A stretch of DNA of 64,000 nucleotides from Absidia repens (lineage: Eukaryota; Mucoromycota; Mucoromycetes; Mucorales; Cunninghamellaceae): the NCBI GenBank assembly GCA_002105175.1, contig MCGE01000001.1, positions 3,658,001 through 3,722,000 on the forward strand. The letters are read 5' to 3'. Positions 10,800-22,003 of this stretch are shown here, piece by piece. The notes below the pieces were generated by a model. The model had not been told where the DNA came from, made no database searches, and saw only the letters and a list, made by a program, of their open reading frames with translations. The stretch's first letter is position 1. The number at the start of each line of letters is the position of its first letter. A program made the translations under genes and the position numbers.

Positions 10800-11580
10800 A
10801 ATAACACCGGTAGAAAATTTTTGGGGGTGGGGTGGGTGTCCTTAACCTTGGTATGGGCACCGTCTGAAATTTTTTTGGAACTCCCAGCCAATCCTCTCAA
10901 GTGAACAGAGCTACAGGTCGGCTCAAATCAAGCACCGCTTTTCGCATACTTGTTAAATTACAGACACAGTTTTTCCAATCAAGAAGGCAAAGTAGAGCAT
11001 GAGAGTGCATATAACGGAAGAAATACATTTCTTGAAAATGAGGTCTGATCTAAAGACGGTTCCAAATCACGAAATCAAAATGAGAGGGTATCCCCACACA
11101 TATTTTTTTATGTATAAAACTGTCTATGTTTGTATTACGTTTTTCAAAATGCAATATAAATAAAATTGTAGTTTTTTATTATATATAAAATATTCTGGAT
11201 CGTAAATAATTATATATTCTACAAATAGTCACCTATGCGCGAAAGGAGGGGACATCGAGCAGAACGCAACGACGGGACTAGGCCGAGGGATGGGAAGCAA
11301 AGCAGCACTTAAAACTTGACGAAGTGGAACTTCAATACGGAATTTTTGATCGAACACGCACGCAACTTGATGAGAGTTTCGTCTGTACTGTTTCCGTCAC
11401 ATGGACAAGTTACAGAACCCTCGATCTTCGAGGTTCACTACCATTGCTACCGTATATAATCCACTCAAGTACAAAATGAAGTGGAGACAGACAACAAAAT
11501 AGTATGTAGTGGCATTTTTATTTTATTTAATTTTCACAGAAATTCATGCCTTTTTTTGCTACGCAAACTTTCATACAGCG
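10800..11580. other. Gene-free stretch, AT-rich with a GC-richer patch
   Basis: No supportable gene was found. At about 11060-11100 there is a weak, degenerate match to the dispersed core repeat. At about 11230-11460 there is a patch of higher GC without an open frame, possibly a relic of older coding or transposon sequence. Confidence 0.5.
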
Positions 11581-11589
11581 GATTTTAGT

Positions 11590-12235
11590 CGCATGTATAC
11601 CATGCCAATTCAACGGGAAATTGGAAGGGCATGAAAGAGATTAGTAGTAAAAAGATAAGAAATGTTTAATCCTAATATGGGTACAGTGTAAACTATGACA
11701 AATAACATTAAGCTAAGCTAATGGCACTATTCCAAAGTTGAAGGCTAATCTAGTGGAAATTGGAAATCATGAATCCAAAATGAAAGGGTTTTCCCATGAT
11801 GTTTGCTTTGCATTTTTAAAATGCCTCTAATTCAAGTTCTAACGCTAACTCTAGATCACCAGTACCCCAATGAGCCTTGTCAATATCATTCAGACTTTCA
11901 TGAAAGAAAGGAAGAGGAAAAAAAAAAAATTGGGATGATAAAAAAATAGAAAATCATGTGCGCGGAGCCTGAAGAGACCTATATTTTTACGCGTTCCATG
12001 GTGCCCACCACGTGCGACATAGCGAACTTGTCTAATACATGTTTTCTAAGGGGCATTTCACCAAAGTGCACAATGGGTATTTGATATTTAAAAACAGTGC
12101 GACATAGTTGAGCCCTCTAATTGCCTTCCATCAAATCCCACACTTCAATAAAAAAAAAACCTGACAGCTACTAAATTGATCGATTTCCAAAAGCTCCAGG
12201 GGAGCGTCAGAGCATTTACTCAATTTTATTATTAA
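11590..12235 (+). repeat. Family B dispersed repeat copy
   Basis: The copy holds the core (AAAGGGTTTTCCCATG near 11784) with the hairpin stem GCATTTT/AAAATGC at 11810-11824. An A/G-rich tract, a GCGGAGCCTGAA block, and an end resembling AGCTCCAG-GGAGCGTCAGAGC follow. It ends just downstream of ALG1. Other copies lie near 17.3, 33.3, 34.7 and 58.9 kb. Confidence 0.75.
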
Positions 12236-12260
12236 AAAAAAGAGGAGAAATGGAGAATAT

Positions 12261-14095
12261 TTAGGATGAAGGGAATAACTTTTGCAAAATGTCTTTCCAT
12301 TGATTTTCCCAAGTCAAAGAAGTATATTCGGATATAACGTTCATTTGCAGTTGATCTAATTGATCAGGCTTTCTCACAAATAAATCCTGGTAAAAAAAAA
12401 AAAAAAAAAAAAAAAAAGTCAGTAAACACCTCCCATAAACCATTGTCTTTTTTATATTACCATGAGTTGGTCGGCCAATTGATCATAGGTGTCGAAAATC
12501 ATACCATTTTTTTCATTTACAACCAGCTCATCCAAACTACAATCATTAATAAAATCAGCAGTCAATAGAGTCAGCCTTCTTATTGTCTTACCATTCAAAA
12601 TTGACAGCACATACAGGTAAACCACAACCAAACATATCCACTACTTTCATTGGCAAATCCATACCACTTGAACTTGTATGCAAAGAAATCCCCAAATCGG
12701 CACTACCTAATAATAAGGGGTAATGCTGGGCTTCCAACCACAATGTCACCAGTCTTGTTCGCTTCAATTGCATCTGAGAAATACGTTTTTCATAATAATC
12801 CTTCATAGGTCCTTTTCCTGTTATAACAAATAATAGATTTGGAGCATGAGGTGGCGCTTTTTGCTCATAGTGTTCGATAGCTTTTAATAAAAGCGAAAAA
12901 TCTTCATCCTCCGTCCAAGACGTGGAGGAAACAACAAGTCGGGGTCGATCAGAACGATAACTTATCGTACCGTCTGTTTGTTTTTGAGTCAAAAGAGTTG
13001 TCAAATCGTCGTTGGTTCTATTACTGATCCCCAAAAAGCTATCGGCATCCAGGGATTGTTCCCTGACTAGAGTGTCTAAACGGCAAGTGGATAAAAACTA
13101 CAGCAGAATTAATCAAATGAAATCAACGGGAGAAGAGCAATCAATACCTGATGGATTTCTGATATAGGAAGACGTTTGAAATGCGACTGAGGCCGATCCT
13201 TAAATGTGATTAGTTTCCCTCTATCAAATACATCAAGTTAGTCACACTGCGAAGTCTATATAATATTTATACATACTGAACCCCCCAATCGGCCAGCTCT
13301 TTGTTCATACGATCTGTTACTGTCAAATGCGCATAGGCTTTGCTACCAAACAATTGTTCGTAGCGTTTAGCGAATTTAACCACAGGATGGTCTTTCCCAA
13401 AGGTGACGCCAAGAATTGAATAACCAAAATTATGCCAGTCAATAATAAGCCATGCTTGGCGCAAAATAGAAACTAGTCTTCCCACAAACAACGTTGGAAT
13501 GGAAGGAGGGTTCTGATGATAGGGAAAAAAAAAAAAAAAAAGTCGGTGACTTGCTTCTTACATAAGTATCTACATTTTGATTTACCTGAACAAAAATAAA
13601 ATCGGGACACTGAGTGATACAACCCATTAACCAGTATAATTGTATGGCAAGAAATGCGGCCTTAAACGGGGCCCATAGCAGATATAGCAGTTTTGGGAAA
13701 CCCTTGGGGATAGACCAGGCTTGCTTCAAAGGTCTCACACGAATATAACGGTGAGTGGATATACGACTTCCAGCAGAAGTTTCTAAAAAAAGTAGTGTGA
13801 GCAAAAGTAATGAGATGATGCAGTTACTGCTCATTTTGTCTCTACCATTGTAGCCAATAAGATCCACGGTACATCCGGCATCAGCTAGAGAGATTGCATG
13901 GTACCGCATTCTCGGAGATCGACCAATGTCACCAAGAACAACAACTTGAACAACGAGACGAGGCCGCATAATAGAACGGCCTGTGTTCTCAAATAAATAA
14001 ACCCGGAGTAGGCGTCCACCCAACAGATAGAGACATAAGACGGCAAGTAGTAAGCCACTCACTGAAAAGTTGCCACTCAGTTCTAACCCTAACAT
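12261..14095 (-). CDS. ALG1: Chitobiosyldiphosphodolichol beta-mannosyltransferase
   Basis: Seven exons (14095-13846, 13782-13586, 13512-13277, 13220-13148, 13097-12592, 12536-12461, 12386-12261) give 487 aa; yeast Alg1 has 449. The enzyme adds the first mannose to GlcNAc2-PP-dolichol on the cytosolic ER face, using GDP-mannose. An N-terminal membrane anchor ([16 protein letters not shown]) precedes [17 protein letters not shown] and DLIGYNG, both hallmarks of Alg1. Later motifs are [13 protein letters not shown], the [16 protein letters not shown] block, [11 protein letters not shown], and the GT33 donor-binding segment [19 protein letters not shown]. All junctions keep phase. The chosen ATG is the one before the anchor; an in-frame ATG 24 codons upstream also exists. 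It is surely essential, so it should be intact. Confidence 0.95.
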
Positions 14096-14642
14096 AGTTA
14101 AAGAATACAAGGAAAGGGAGGTAGAAAAGGAGAAAATAACCGTTGGGTGATTCACACTCAGATACATTTGTTTTATTTTCTTGCGCGACGAACATCTGTA
14201 GCCTGTTGCATTGTACGATTGAGGCTTTCGGCGCTCTCACGGCACTCTTTTAGAACCTATTCATTTGTTTTGGCAAATTATATTTCTATTGGATAATATT
14301 TAAGAGCCGAAACAACGAGAGCGTCTTAAATAGAAAAGGACTTAAGCACAAAAACATAGATAATCATCGATAAACAAAAACAGCGAATGACTTCCCCTTG
14401 TTTTATTTGTTTGTTTGGTGACTTTATAAATAAAAAAAAGTTGTTTGGTAATTTATTTATTTGTTTTGAAAATGGGGTAAAGATTCATCTAAGAAGACCA
14501 TGGTAGCGGACCATTAAATACAATGTTATTGGATGGACAATAATCTAGTAATGGAGCCAAGATTGGGCATGTCGAGCGATAAGGTGATCTATGTCAGTAT
14601 AATTGAAGTTAATAAACCTATTTTATGGTCATCATCGATTGA
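14096..14642. other. ALG1 upstream region, no gene
   Basis: An AT-rich intergenic stretch between ALG1 and the 3' end of the next minus-strand gene. It must hold the ALG1 promoter. I see no specific regulatory motif. Confidence 0.4.
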
Positions 14643-15779
14643 TTACCTTCTACGATATGGATTGCGATCCAATTTCTTTTGCCGTAACGCTCCATGACAA
14701 CCATAGAGATCTGCTAAAAAGGGCGTATAAGAGTTGACGAGTTCACCTTGTCGCGCCGCCCCAGCTTCTGACTCAGTATGCGAATGATCATCGTCAACGC
14801 GTATCAGAGCAGCATCGAGTTCAAAAGGATCTATACCGATATAGTCAAATTGATCGAGAGGATACCGAATCGACTTGATATGCAATTGTTCGAAGCGGGG
14901 ACGTTTGAATTCGAAGCCAATTACTGTCAACTTTGTTGGATATTCGCTGGTCATTTCTGCAAACCGGCAAAGAGAAAATAAAACGTTCTCATAAGAATCG
15001 CGTGCATAATCTTCAACGATCATTCTTTTTCGTAGCTGATCCAATTTGATACCATCCTCTGGGTTTATTGATGGTGATATCGTAGATAGTTGGTGTTTCA
15101 ATAGTGTTTGTGCTACTTGCCAGTAGGAAGATCCTTCCGATATGGGTCCAGCTGATAGTCTAGTTTGACCTCTATAGTATTATTTGAGTGAGAAATGGCT
15201 AAATTTTGTGTACGTGTTGAAGTTTTATAGTAACAAAAATTACCCAGAAAAAATCAATAAGGCTTGAGGATCAGACAAGAGCATGTCAATACCCTTTTGA
15301 ATATGGTTCAAAAACGTGTTGACCTGACCATGCTGGTAAGATTCTAATATCCACTGACTTTCATCATGCAAAGCTGTTAGTTCATTGTCATTAGGACCCA
15401 TATACATAGCATGTCCAGTGACAACAATGGCGTGATTATGGCGAGCCAAAGGTGCCGAAGGTAAAGGATCGTTGATCCAAAAAGGAGTCGTCATCTCACC
15501 ACTATCACCTTTGATAGCATATCGCCAACCACTAGTCCGAAATCTAATTCTGTATTGAAGGAAGTTCCAGCCAAGGCTCATCATCAATAATATGACTAAA
15601 CATACCACTTGCCCTCTATGGCTACACCTTCTCCATGTAGTTATAGGATGAGAGATGAGATTCACTATTGTAGCTGTTTTCGAGCCTTTGTGTTGAGGAG
15701 GCGGGTTCAAAAAGGAGGCTGTGTCTATGTGTAAGGGTAGAACAGTTTTCCTTTTACTAGTGCTGTGACTTGGAGCCAT
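14643..15779 (-). CDS. DUF218 (YdcF-like) domain membrane protein
   Basis: Two exons (15779-15244, 15171-14643) with one phase-2 intron give 354 aa. A basic N-terminus is followed by one transmembrane segment near residues 58-75 (VVCLVILLMMSLGWNFL) and then a soluble domain. That domain reads HAIVVTGHAMYMGPND, then LLIFSG joined by the splice to GQTRLSAGPISEG, then EDYARDSYENVLFSL. The motif order V-x-x-GH, L-x-FSGGQT and E-x-x-A-x-x-S-x-EN is that of DUF218 proteins, a fold shared with bacterial YdcF/SanA and with fission-yeast relatives. The biochemical activity is not established. It is likely a type II membrane protein of the secretory pathway or vacuole. Confidence 0.82.
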
Positions 15780-16070
15780 TTTATGTTATTGCTGGAGTTT
15801 CTGAAAGTGTAATAGCTTAATAGTTGTAGTAGGGTGAGTGTGAGGCGCTTCTACGAGTATAGCTGGCGTATTTGACTTGGTGAAGAAAAAAGGAGTACTG
15901 TATTGTGCAGTTAGGGCACATTTCTGAAAATAACGAATTAAAGACCGCCGATGTTGGTTGGTTGTGATAACTTGTGGGTATTTGGAATGGCGGATTTGGA
16001 GAATTGTCCTTTCACACCCAGAGTCCAAATACCCCTGTCTTTGAAATATCTTTTTTTTTTTTTGTCTTGC

Positions 16071-19000
16071 CACACAGTCGCATTCCGTGGCGGCTCCTCG
16101 GTGCGCCGACTTCCACCACTCGGCGCGTCGTCACCCTTAGGGAACGGACTCATAAAATCGCTCACAATTATTTGAAAAAGGACATGCTACATTCGGCAGT
16201 TATCGAACACTCATATTAATACGCAAAAGAGCTTATTTTAGTGTGTAGTTGGATCATTTGAAAAGGAACTTGTTACACTTTGTAGCTATAGAACACCGAC
16301 AACTATTTGCAAAAATCTCATATCAGTTTGTAGTTAGAAATTATTATGATGCCAATTTCTTTTTTTTTAATAAAAAACATTTATTACCACTCGGACATAT
16401 ACAGTGTTCTTCGTTTTATTTCAATTTTTCTTCTTTCAAAAGCTGAAGAATGGCAGTTAAGAATACCGTTATGTTGGCCAACAAGCCAAATTCTATTTTA
16501 CTGCCCAAAAAGGCTCTTACCAAAATGCGGAATCTCAATTAAATTTTTGTAAGATTATGCTTTTTTTTTTCTATTTTTTTTTTCTTTTTTTTCTTTTTCT
16601 TTTTCTTTCTTCTTCTTCTTCACAATGAAGTCCTTTGAGGGTCTGATGATCATGGAGTGGTATTTTTGTTAGATTTAGAGGGTTTTAAAAAAGGGAACGA
16701 CAAACGACATGAGGAACCTCTTTCATTTTGGTTGTAGGATTTAATTAACATGTTTCTGATATGGAATAGTGACATACCGCCAGGCTCAAGTGGTCATAAA
16801 ACGATTCTGCAATTTACCGGGTGATTCGTTGGTAGAATCTACGTTGCTGGGCAAAGCGAGTGTAGCTTTGTAACGGATAACTCTCTTTTTGCTAGGTGAT
16901 ATTATATATACTTGTGCTTCAAACAACTTGCTTGGCTGGCTCAATATCGCTAATATGGCGTCCCATAGAAATAGCATATACCTCATAGGTTAAATATAGT
17001 GGTGATATTTTTATTAGTATATAGAATAGCTATTTTATTGGAATAAAATGTTATTGTTTTACAGTATTGATTTCCTTTTTGTCTCCGGCCAGTTTATTTG
17101 TTTTTGTGCGGTGCATGCGAACCATGTGGCAATTTTTTCTGTTTTTTACCGTTGGAAAAGGATGTATGAAAAGAAGAATTACCGATAATTGAGAGAATTG
17201 GCCTCTGAAAATATTGACTATAGTGGTTATTGGAAAGTGTGGACCGTAAGGAAGCTCAGCTAACTAACTTTAATTTCCGCTTCTTTGTCCCTCTGACTCT
17301 CTTTTTCAGACAGAGCCCTGAGCAAACGACCGTTGGGTCCCAAGGCACTGCCCACCTAGGAGCCGTCCACCCTTTTTTTTCTCAATCGCTACCCACCCAT
17401 AGTGCCGAATCACAGAGTCTTCCATTAAAACCCACACTTCAGAAACCCCCTGCCACCCAGTGGCTACATAATTAATATTATTCTCAACTTTGTTCTTCAA
17501 TATACCCCACCACAATAAAATACACTGTAATAGCTGTTTTTTCACACAAACACATCCCTTATATATATATATATATATAGACGCATTTTTTTTTTTCTAT
17601 GCATATGTAATACACATTCAATGAAGCTTATAATGTAAACGTACAACAGAGATACTAAATATAATAAAAAGAACATATTTATTCAGTCGTAGATATAAAC
17701 GATGACAAATTATTACTAAACTAATGAGTACTAATCTACTGTCGTTCCCAAATCCTTCATCCAAAATGAAAGGGGTTTCCCATGATGTTTGTTTTGCGTT
17801 TTTTAAAACGCCTCTAATTCAAGTTCTAACACTAATCCTAGATCATCAATTTCCCAATGAGCCTTGCCATCATATCATTCAGACTATCATGAAGGAAAAA
17901 AATAAAAAAGAAAGAAAAAGAGAGGAAAAAAAAAGGGGACCAAAAAAAAAAAATAGAAAGCAAAATGCGGAGCCTGAATCATCCAGCTTTTTTTTTTAAT
18001 GTCAAAAAATCAGGGAACTGCAAATAAAAATTAAATAAATGGGCAATCGCCATAATTACCATATAGCATAATTCGTTTTATCTTCCAGTGGAAAGGCAGT
18101 TGGAACCACTACATAATCAAACTCTAATCTCTCCGACGCATTTCAAGTAAGCTATTATTTCAGCACACAAAAAACCCATTGACGACGCGGTGAGCACGAC
18201 GGTTGGGCCCCAAGGGGCTGCCCACCAAAGTGCGAAATGGCGGAGGCTTTAATCCTATCCCAACGAAACCCACACTTTAATAAAAAACTGTGACACCCAG
18301 TAAATCGAAAGATTTTCAAAAGCTCCAGCGAAGCGCCAGAGCGTTTATTCCAATAAAATAGCTATTCTATATACTAATAAAAATATCGCCACTATATTTA
18401 ACCTATGAGGTATATGCTATTTCTATGGGACGTCATATTAGCGATATTGAGCCAGCCAAGCAAGTTGTTTGAAGCACAAGTATATATAATATCACCTAGC
18501 AAAAAGAGAGTTACCCGTTACAAAGCTACACTCGCTTTGCCCAGCAACGTAGATTCTACCAACGAATCACCCGGTAAATTGCAGAATCGTTATATGACCA
18601 CTTGAGCCTGGCGGTATGTCACTATTCCATATCAGAAACATGTTAATTAAATCCTACAACCAAAATGAAAGAGGTTCCTCATGTCGTTTGTCGTTCCCTT
18701 TTTTAAAACCCTCTAAATCTAACAAAAATACCACTCCATGATCATCAGACCCTCAAAGGACTTCATTGTGAAGAAGAAGAAGAAAGAAAAAGAAAAAGAA
18801 AAAAAAGAAAAAAAAAAATAGAAAAAAAAAAAGCATAATCTTACAAAAATTTAATTGAGATTCCGCATTTTGGTAAGAGCCTTTTTGGGCAGTAAAATAG
18901 AATTTGGCTTGTTGGCCAACATAACGGTATTCTTAACTGCCATTCTTCAGCTTTTGAAAGAAGAAAAATTGAAATAAAAACGAAGAACACTGTATATGTC

Positions 19001-19268
19001 CGAGTGGTAATAAATGTTTTTTATTAAAAAAAAAGAAATTGGCATCATAATAATTTCTAACTACAAACTGATATGAGATTTTTGCAAATAGTTGTCGGTG
19101 TTCTATAGCTACAAAGTGCAACGAATCCTTTTTCAAATAATTGTGATTGTGGTGATTTTATTTGAGTCCGTTTCCTTGAGACGACGACATGCCAAGCATT
19201 ATACGTCGGTAATGCACGTCGGCGCTTTGAAGGCTGCGCCACCGGAATGACACTGAGTTGCGACAGTG
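16071..19268. mobile_element. Composite element with ~1 kb inverted arms (family A) flanking a family B repeat
   Basis: The left arm (16071-17047) and right arm (18344-19268) are inverted copies. Long stretches are nearly identical; for example a 66-codon segment at 16786-16986 (-) and 18405-18605 (+) differs at only a few residues. The outer ends read CACACAGTCGCATTCC on the left and GGAATG...GCGACAGTG on the right; the inner ends share CTATTTTATTGGAATAAA. The left arm has one extra subterminal unit of about 85 bp. The centre (17230-18343) is a family B repeat that also occurs alone elsewhere. No transposase was found. The layout recalls foldback or Mutator-like non-autonomous elements with long TIRs. 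Confidence 0.75.
17230..18343 (+). repeat. Family B dispersed repeat, near-full copy inside the inverted arms
   Basis: About 1.1 kb, closely matching 33290-34360 in the same orientation through an AT microsatellite, the core block, an A/G tract, and the TTGGGCCCCAAGGGGCTGCC block. It ends AGCTCCAGCGAAGCGCCAGA. The core hairpin here is the GCGTTTT/AAAACGC version (17796-17811). It has no convincing ORF. Confidence 0.85.
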
Positions 19269-19631
19269 TATTTAGCTAAAATATATATATATATAATAGA
19301 AACCACGTGGGCGGATTGTGAATATTTGTAAAATTCGAGATTTCGGCTGCTGTAAGGGTGGCTTTTTATTTACATTTTTTTTTAATAACAGATTTAAAAT
19401 TTTGTTCCTGGGCGGAAATACAATTGTGTAGGTGATTTTAATTTTATTGGTGCTGAAATTAGACCTTGGTGGAACCTAATTACAGAACCATGAATTTTTT
19501 TATTCTCAATTTTTTTTTAGAGCAGGGGTTTTTATACTGGTTTTTTTTTTCGGCTTCTTCATCATTATTATATTTATATAATATAGTGACTTTACTTTAC
19601 ACCCTCGTATTTATTACACTGTCAAATTAAT

Positions 19632-20419
19632 ATGAGTGGACGTACTAATGCAGTGCCGTTTGATTCCAAAGAATATTGGGAGGATAGATTCGCACAGGAA
19701 GAGCCGTTTGACTGGTTACTGACTTGGGATAGTATTCAACTCTTCCTTCAACCATATTTGTCTTCCAAAGAACATATTCTCCATCGTAAGTTTTTGGATG
19801 GTTCATACACATGCTCATTAAGGTTTAACACACTAAAAGAATATCTTCCTTTTTGCAATGATTTGCGCTTGTAGTAGGCTGCGGAAATTCTCTACTGGCA
19901 TTACAAATGGCTGATTGCGGATACAAGAACATTGTCAATGTAGACTACTCAGCGAATGTGATTGAGAAAATGAAAGAGTTAACAAACAAAGCCAAGCAGT
20001 CGTCAATAGAGGCGCTTGGGGGAAGTACTACCGTAACTCCATACAGTGATCTTGTCTGGATCACAGCAGACTGCATACATGATCTAAGTTCAGTGCGACC
20101 ATATGGTAGCGCTCCTGGAGGGTGTTACCCACTGGTGATTGAAAAAAGTTTGACGGATTGTATAGCTTGTGGTGATGATGATAAGCTTACGCGGCAGCGT
20201 CAATTGGCTCAGCAAGTTGCTTCGGTCCAACCACCTGGTGGTTATTTTATTAGTATCTCATTTTCTAAGGAACGCCAGTCTTTCTATCCTTATCACTTGA
20301 CAGAAAAAATTCCGGTATTGGTGCCACAAGTCAATGATAAGCCTGGTGCGCCTGAAATTTATTATTATCTTTACATCCTGCAGAAGAAAGAAGATGACGG
20401 AGAAGGGTACTTAGTTTAG
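19632..20419 (+). CDS. Class I SAM-dependent methyltransferase
   Basis: Two exons (19632-19785, 19875-20419) join in phase to 232 aa. The first exon has YWEDRFAQEEPFDWLLTW, typical of METTL12/METTL13/EEF1AKMT4-like enzymes. The splice rebuilds SAM-binding motif I as LGCGNSLLALQM, followed by NVDYSANVIEKM (motif II acidic residue) and WITADCIHDL (motif III). Later PLVIEKSLTDCIACG contains the motif IV region, and PGGYFISISFSKERQ follows. These relatives mostly methylate lysines, including on eEF1A; the substrate here cannot be read from sequence. The upstream region begins just outside the long inverted-repeat element. Confidence 0.88.
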
Positions 20420-20870
20420 TTAAACGATGATAAAAATATACAATAATTAAAATCACTTGATGTTTATGTGATGAGTAATTGTACTATGTGTTTGAGGAAA
20501 AATAACATCACTTTACAGCACTGTACAGTAATATCACTTGTCTCATCATCGTTGATTCTTCAAATGACATTGAGGACTTCCAGGCACATCTTCCGTGCTT
20601 TTAATTTCAATATCTTTCCTGCATTTTTTCAGATGGCATCAAAAATCAAACCCAGCACACAATTAGCCTTTCGTAGGATTAAATCCCACCTCCACCCTAG
20701 CAAAAATTATATGTATCTAATACCGATTGATTTTAATGTAAGTATACATATATGTTTTATTAAATGGAATGCATTGTATGAAATGATGATATTGCTAATG
20801 ATAATGTGATAAAGGATAAAAATGTATCTATGGTGAGGCAAATCTATAACTAAATAAATCTGTATCTAAA
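20420..20870 (+). other. Convergent intergenic region with one exon-like segment
   Basis: The methyltransferase (+) and PRELI gene (-) converge here. The segment 20633-20733 is exon-like on the plus strand: it follows CATTTTTTCAG, opens with an ATG, stays open for about 34 codons (MASKIKPSTQLAFRR...), and ends at a GTAAGT. I could not find a matching downstream exon, so it may be chance or an alternative 3' end. Confidence 0.25.
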
Positions 20871-21568
20871 TCATGAAGAAGGAATGGATGATTCTTTTGC
20901 TTCAGCCATGACCACAAAGCGTTCTAAAACCTGCAGGAAGCCTTCACGGCCAATGGATGCATTTTCAGTAAACCGTTTCAGGGAAAAATCTTCCAGCATC
21001 GAACCCCAGCGAGAAAGTGAACTTCCTGCCGTAATAGCTGCCTGTTGGGAAAACTGCGTTCTAATTTATTAAGACAAAGACCAATTGATTAGTTCTGTTT
21101 TTCTTCCTTCAGTCTTAGGTCTTACCTATTTGTATCTTCTGGGTGTTGTTTGTATTCAATGGATTCATGAATGGACAAAAAATTGGACATCGTTAAATTC
21201 ATACTTTCCATGGACAAAGTCTTCTTTCTTGGGTCAATAGTAGAGATTTCCCGAACATATTGAGTAGTATCACCACCAAGAAGCTATTATACCATAAAGA
21301 GAAAAGTGATCAATAGCTATTATTCAACTTGGCTTCTACTTCATTTGTTTTTGTTTTTTTTTACCTTCAGGATAAATCTTGGCACAGATTGTTCAACTGT
21401 AATGAGTCGTTCAGTGGTCAATATGCCAGTTTCTGGGTCAACAGTGCGGTTCAAAACATCGACATGCTGAACATGAGGACAGTTTTCGTTGGGGTATTTT
21501 TGCCAATTGGCCGCAGATACAAGGTCCCATTGGTAATTATAGTCATGAATGTTTTTAAACAATTTCAT
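20871..21568 (-). CDS. PRELI/MSF1-domain mitochondrial lipid transfer protein (Ups2/SLMO-like)
   Basis: Three exons (21568-21365, 21283-21126, 21060-20871) give 183 aa, almost all of it the PRELI domain. The start MKLFKNIHDYNYQWDLVSAA and VPRFILKLLGGDTTQYVREI closely follow yeast Ups2 and animal PRELID3/Slowmo. MNLTMSNFLSIHES and the terminal FTENASIGREGF segment also match. With Mdm35/TRIAP1, such proteins shuttle phosphatidylserine (Ups2) or phosphatidic acid (Ups1) across the mitochondrial intermembrane space. The MKLF start and the LLGG region favour Ups2 over Ups1. Introns are short and canonical. Confidence 0.92.
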
Positions 21569-22003
21569 AATATGAGGAATGAATTGGGGATACAGGAAAA
21601 GGTAAACCTAGGGAAGTGAAGAGAAATAGCGATAGACAGATCTCACTTTTTATAAAATCATTATCAAGTCCGCCCGGGTTTTTATCCAATCAGCAACCGA
21701 AACTTTTTTTTGTTCGTGCTCATGTGTCAAATTCCGGATTTTCACCACCAATTACATTTGTATACAGTCATAGTTTTTCCGAAAATATCCTATTCTATTT
21801 GACCCTATTTGACGGGACTGAAAACCAACCAAATTCCCAGTCAATGACCAGTTCCTAATCCTGCCCAGTTCCTGGTTTCATCCACCATATCCGTGAAAAC
21901 AATTTGAATAATTCCAATATCCCTGCGCAAACTTTATTTGAATAATAAAAAACACATATGAAGATATACAATAATTGACTAACTACATCAAACTAAAGTA
22001 ATT

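Noticed and set aside
11060..11100. An additional core repeat copy (AAATGAGAGGGTATCCCCAC)
   Set aside because: Too diverged and without the following stem; noted only as a weak match.
16786..18605. 66-aa ORFs (MRYMLFLW...) in the inverted arms as a real gene
   Set aside because: The third copy near 25.86 kb has a stop and no initiation or conserved family is evident; similarity between the two arms is explained by arm identity.
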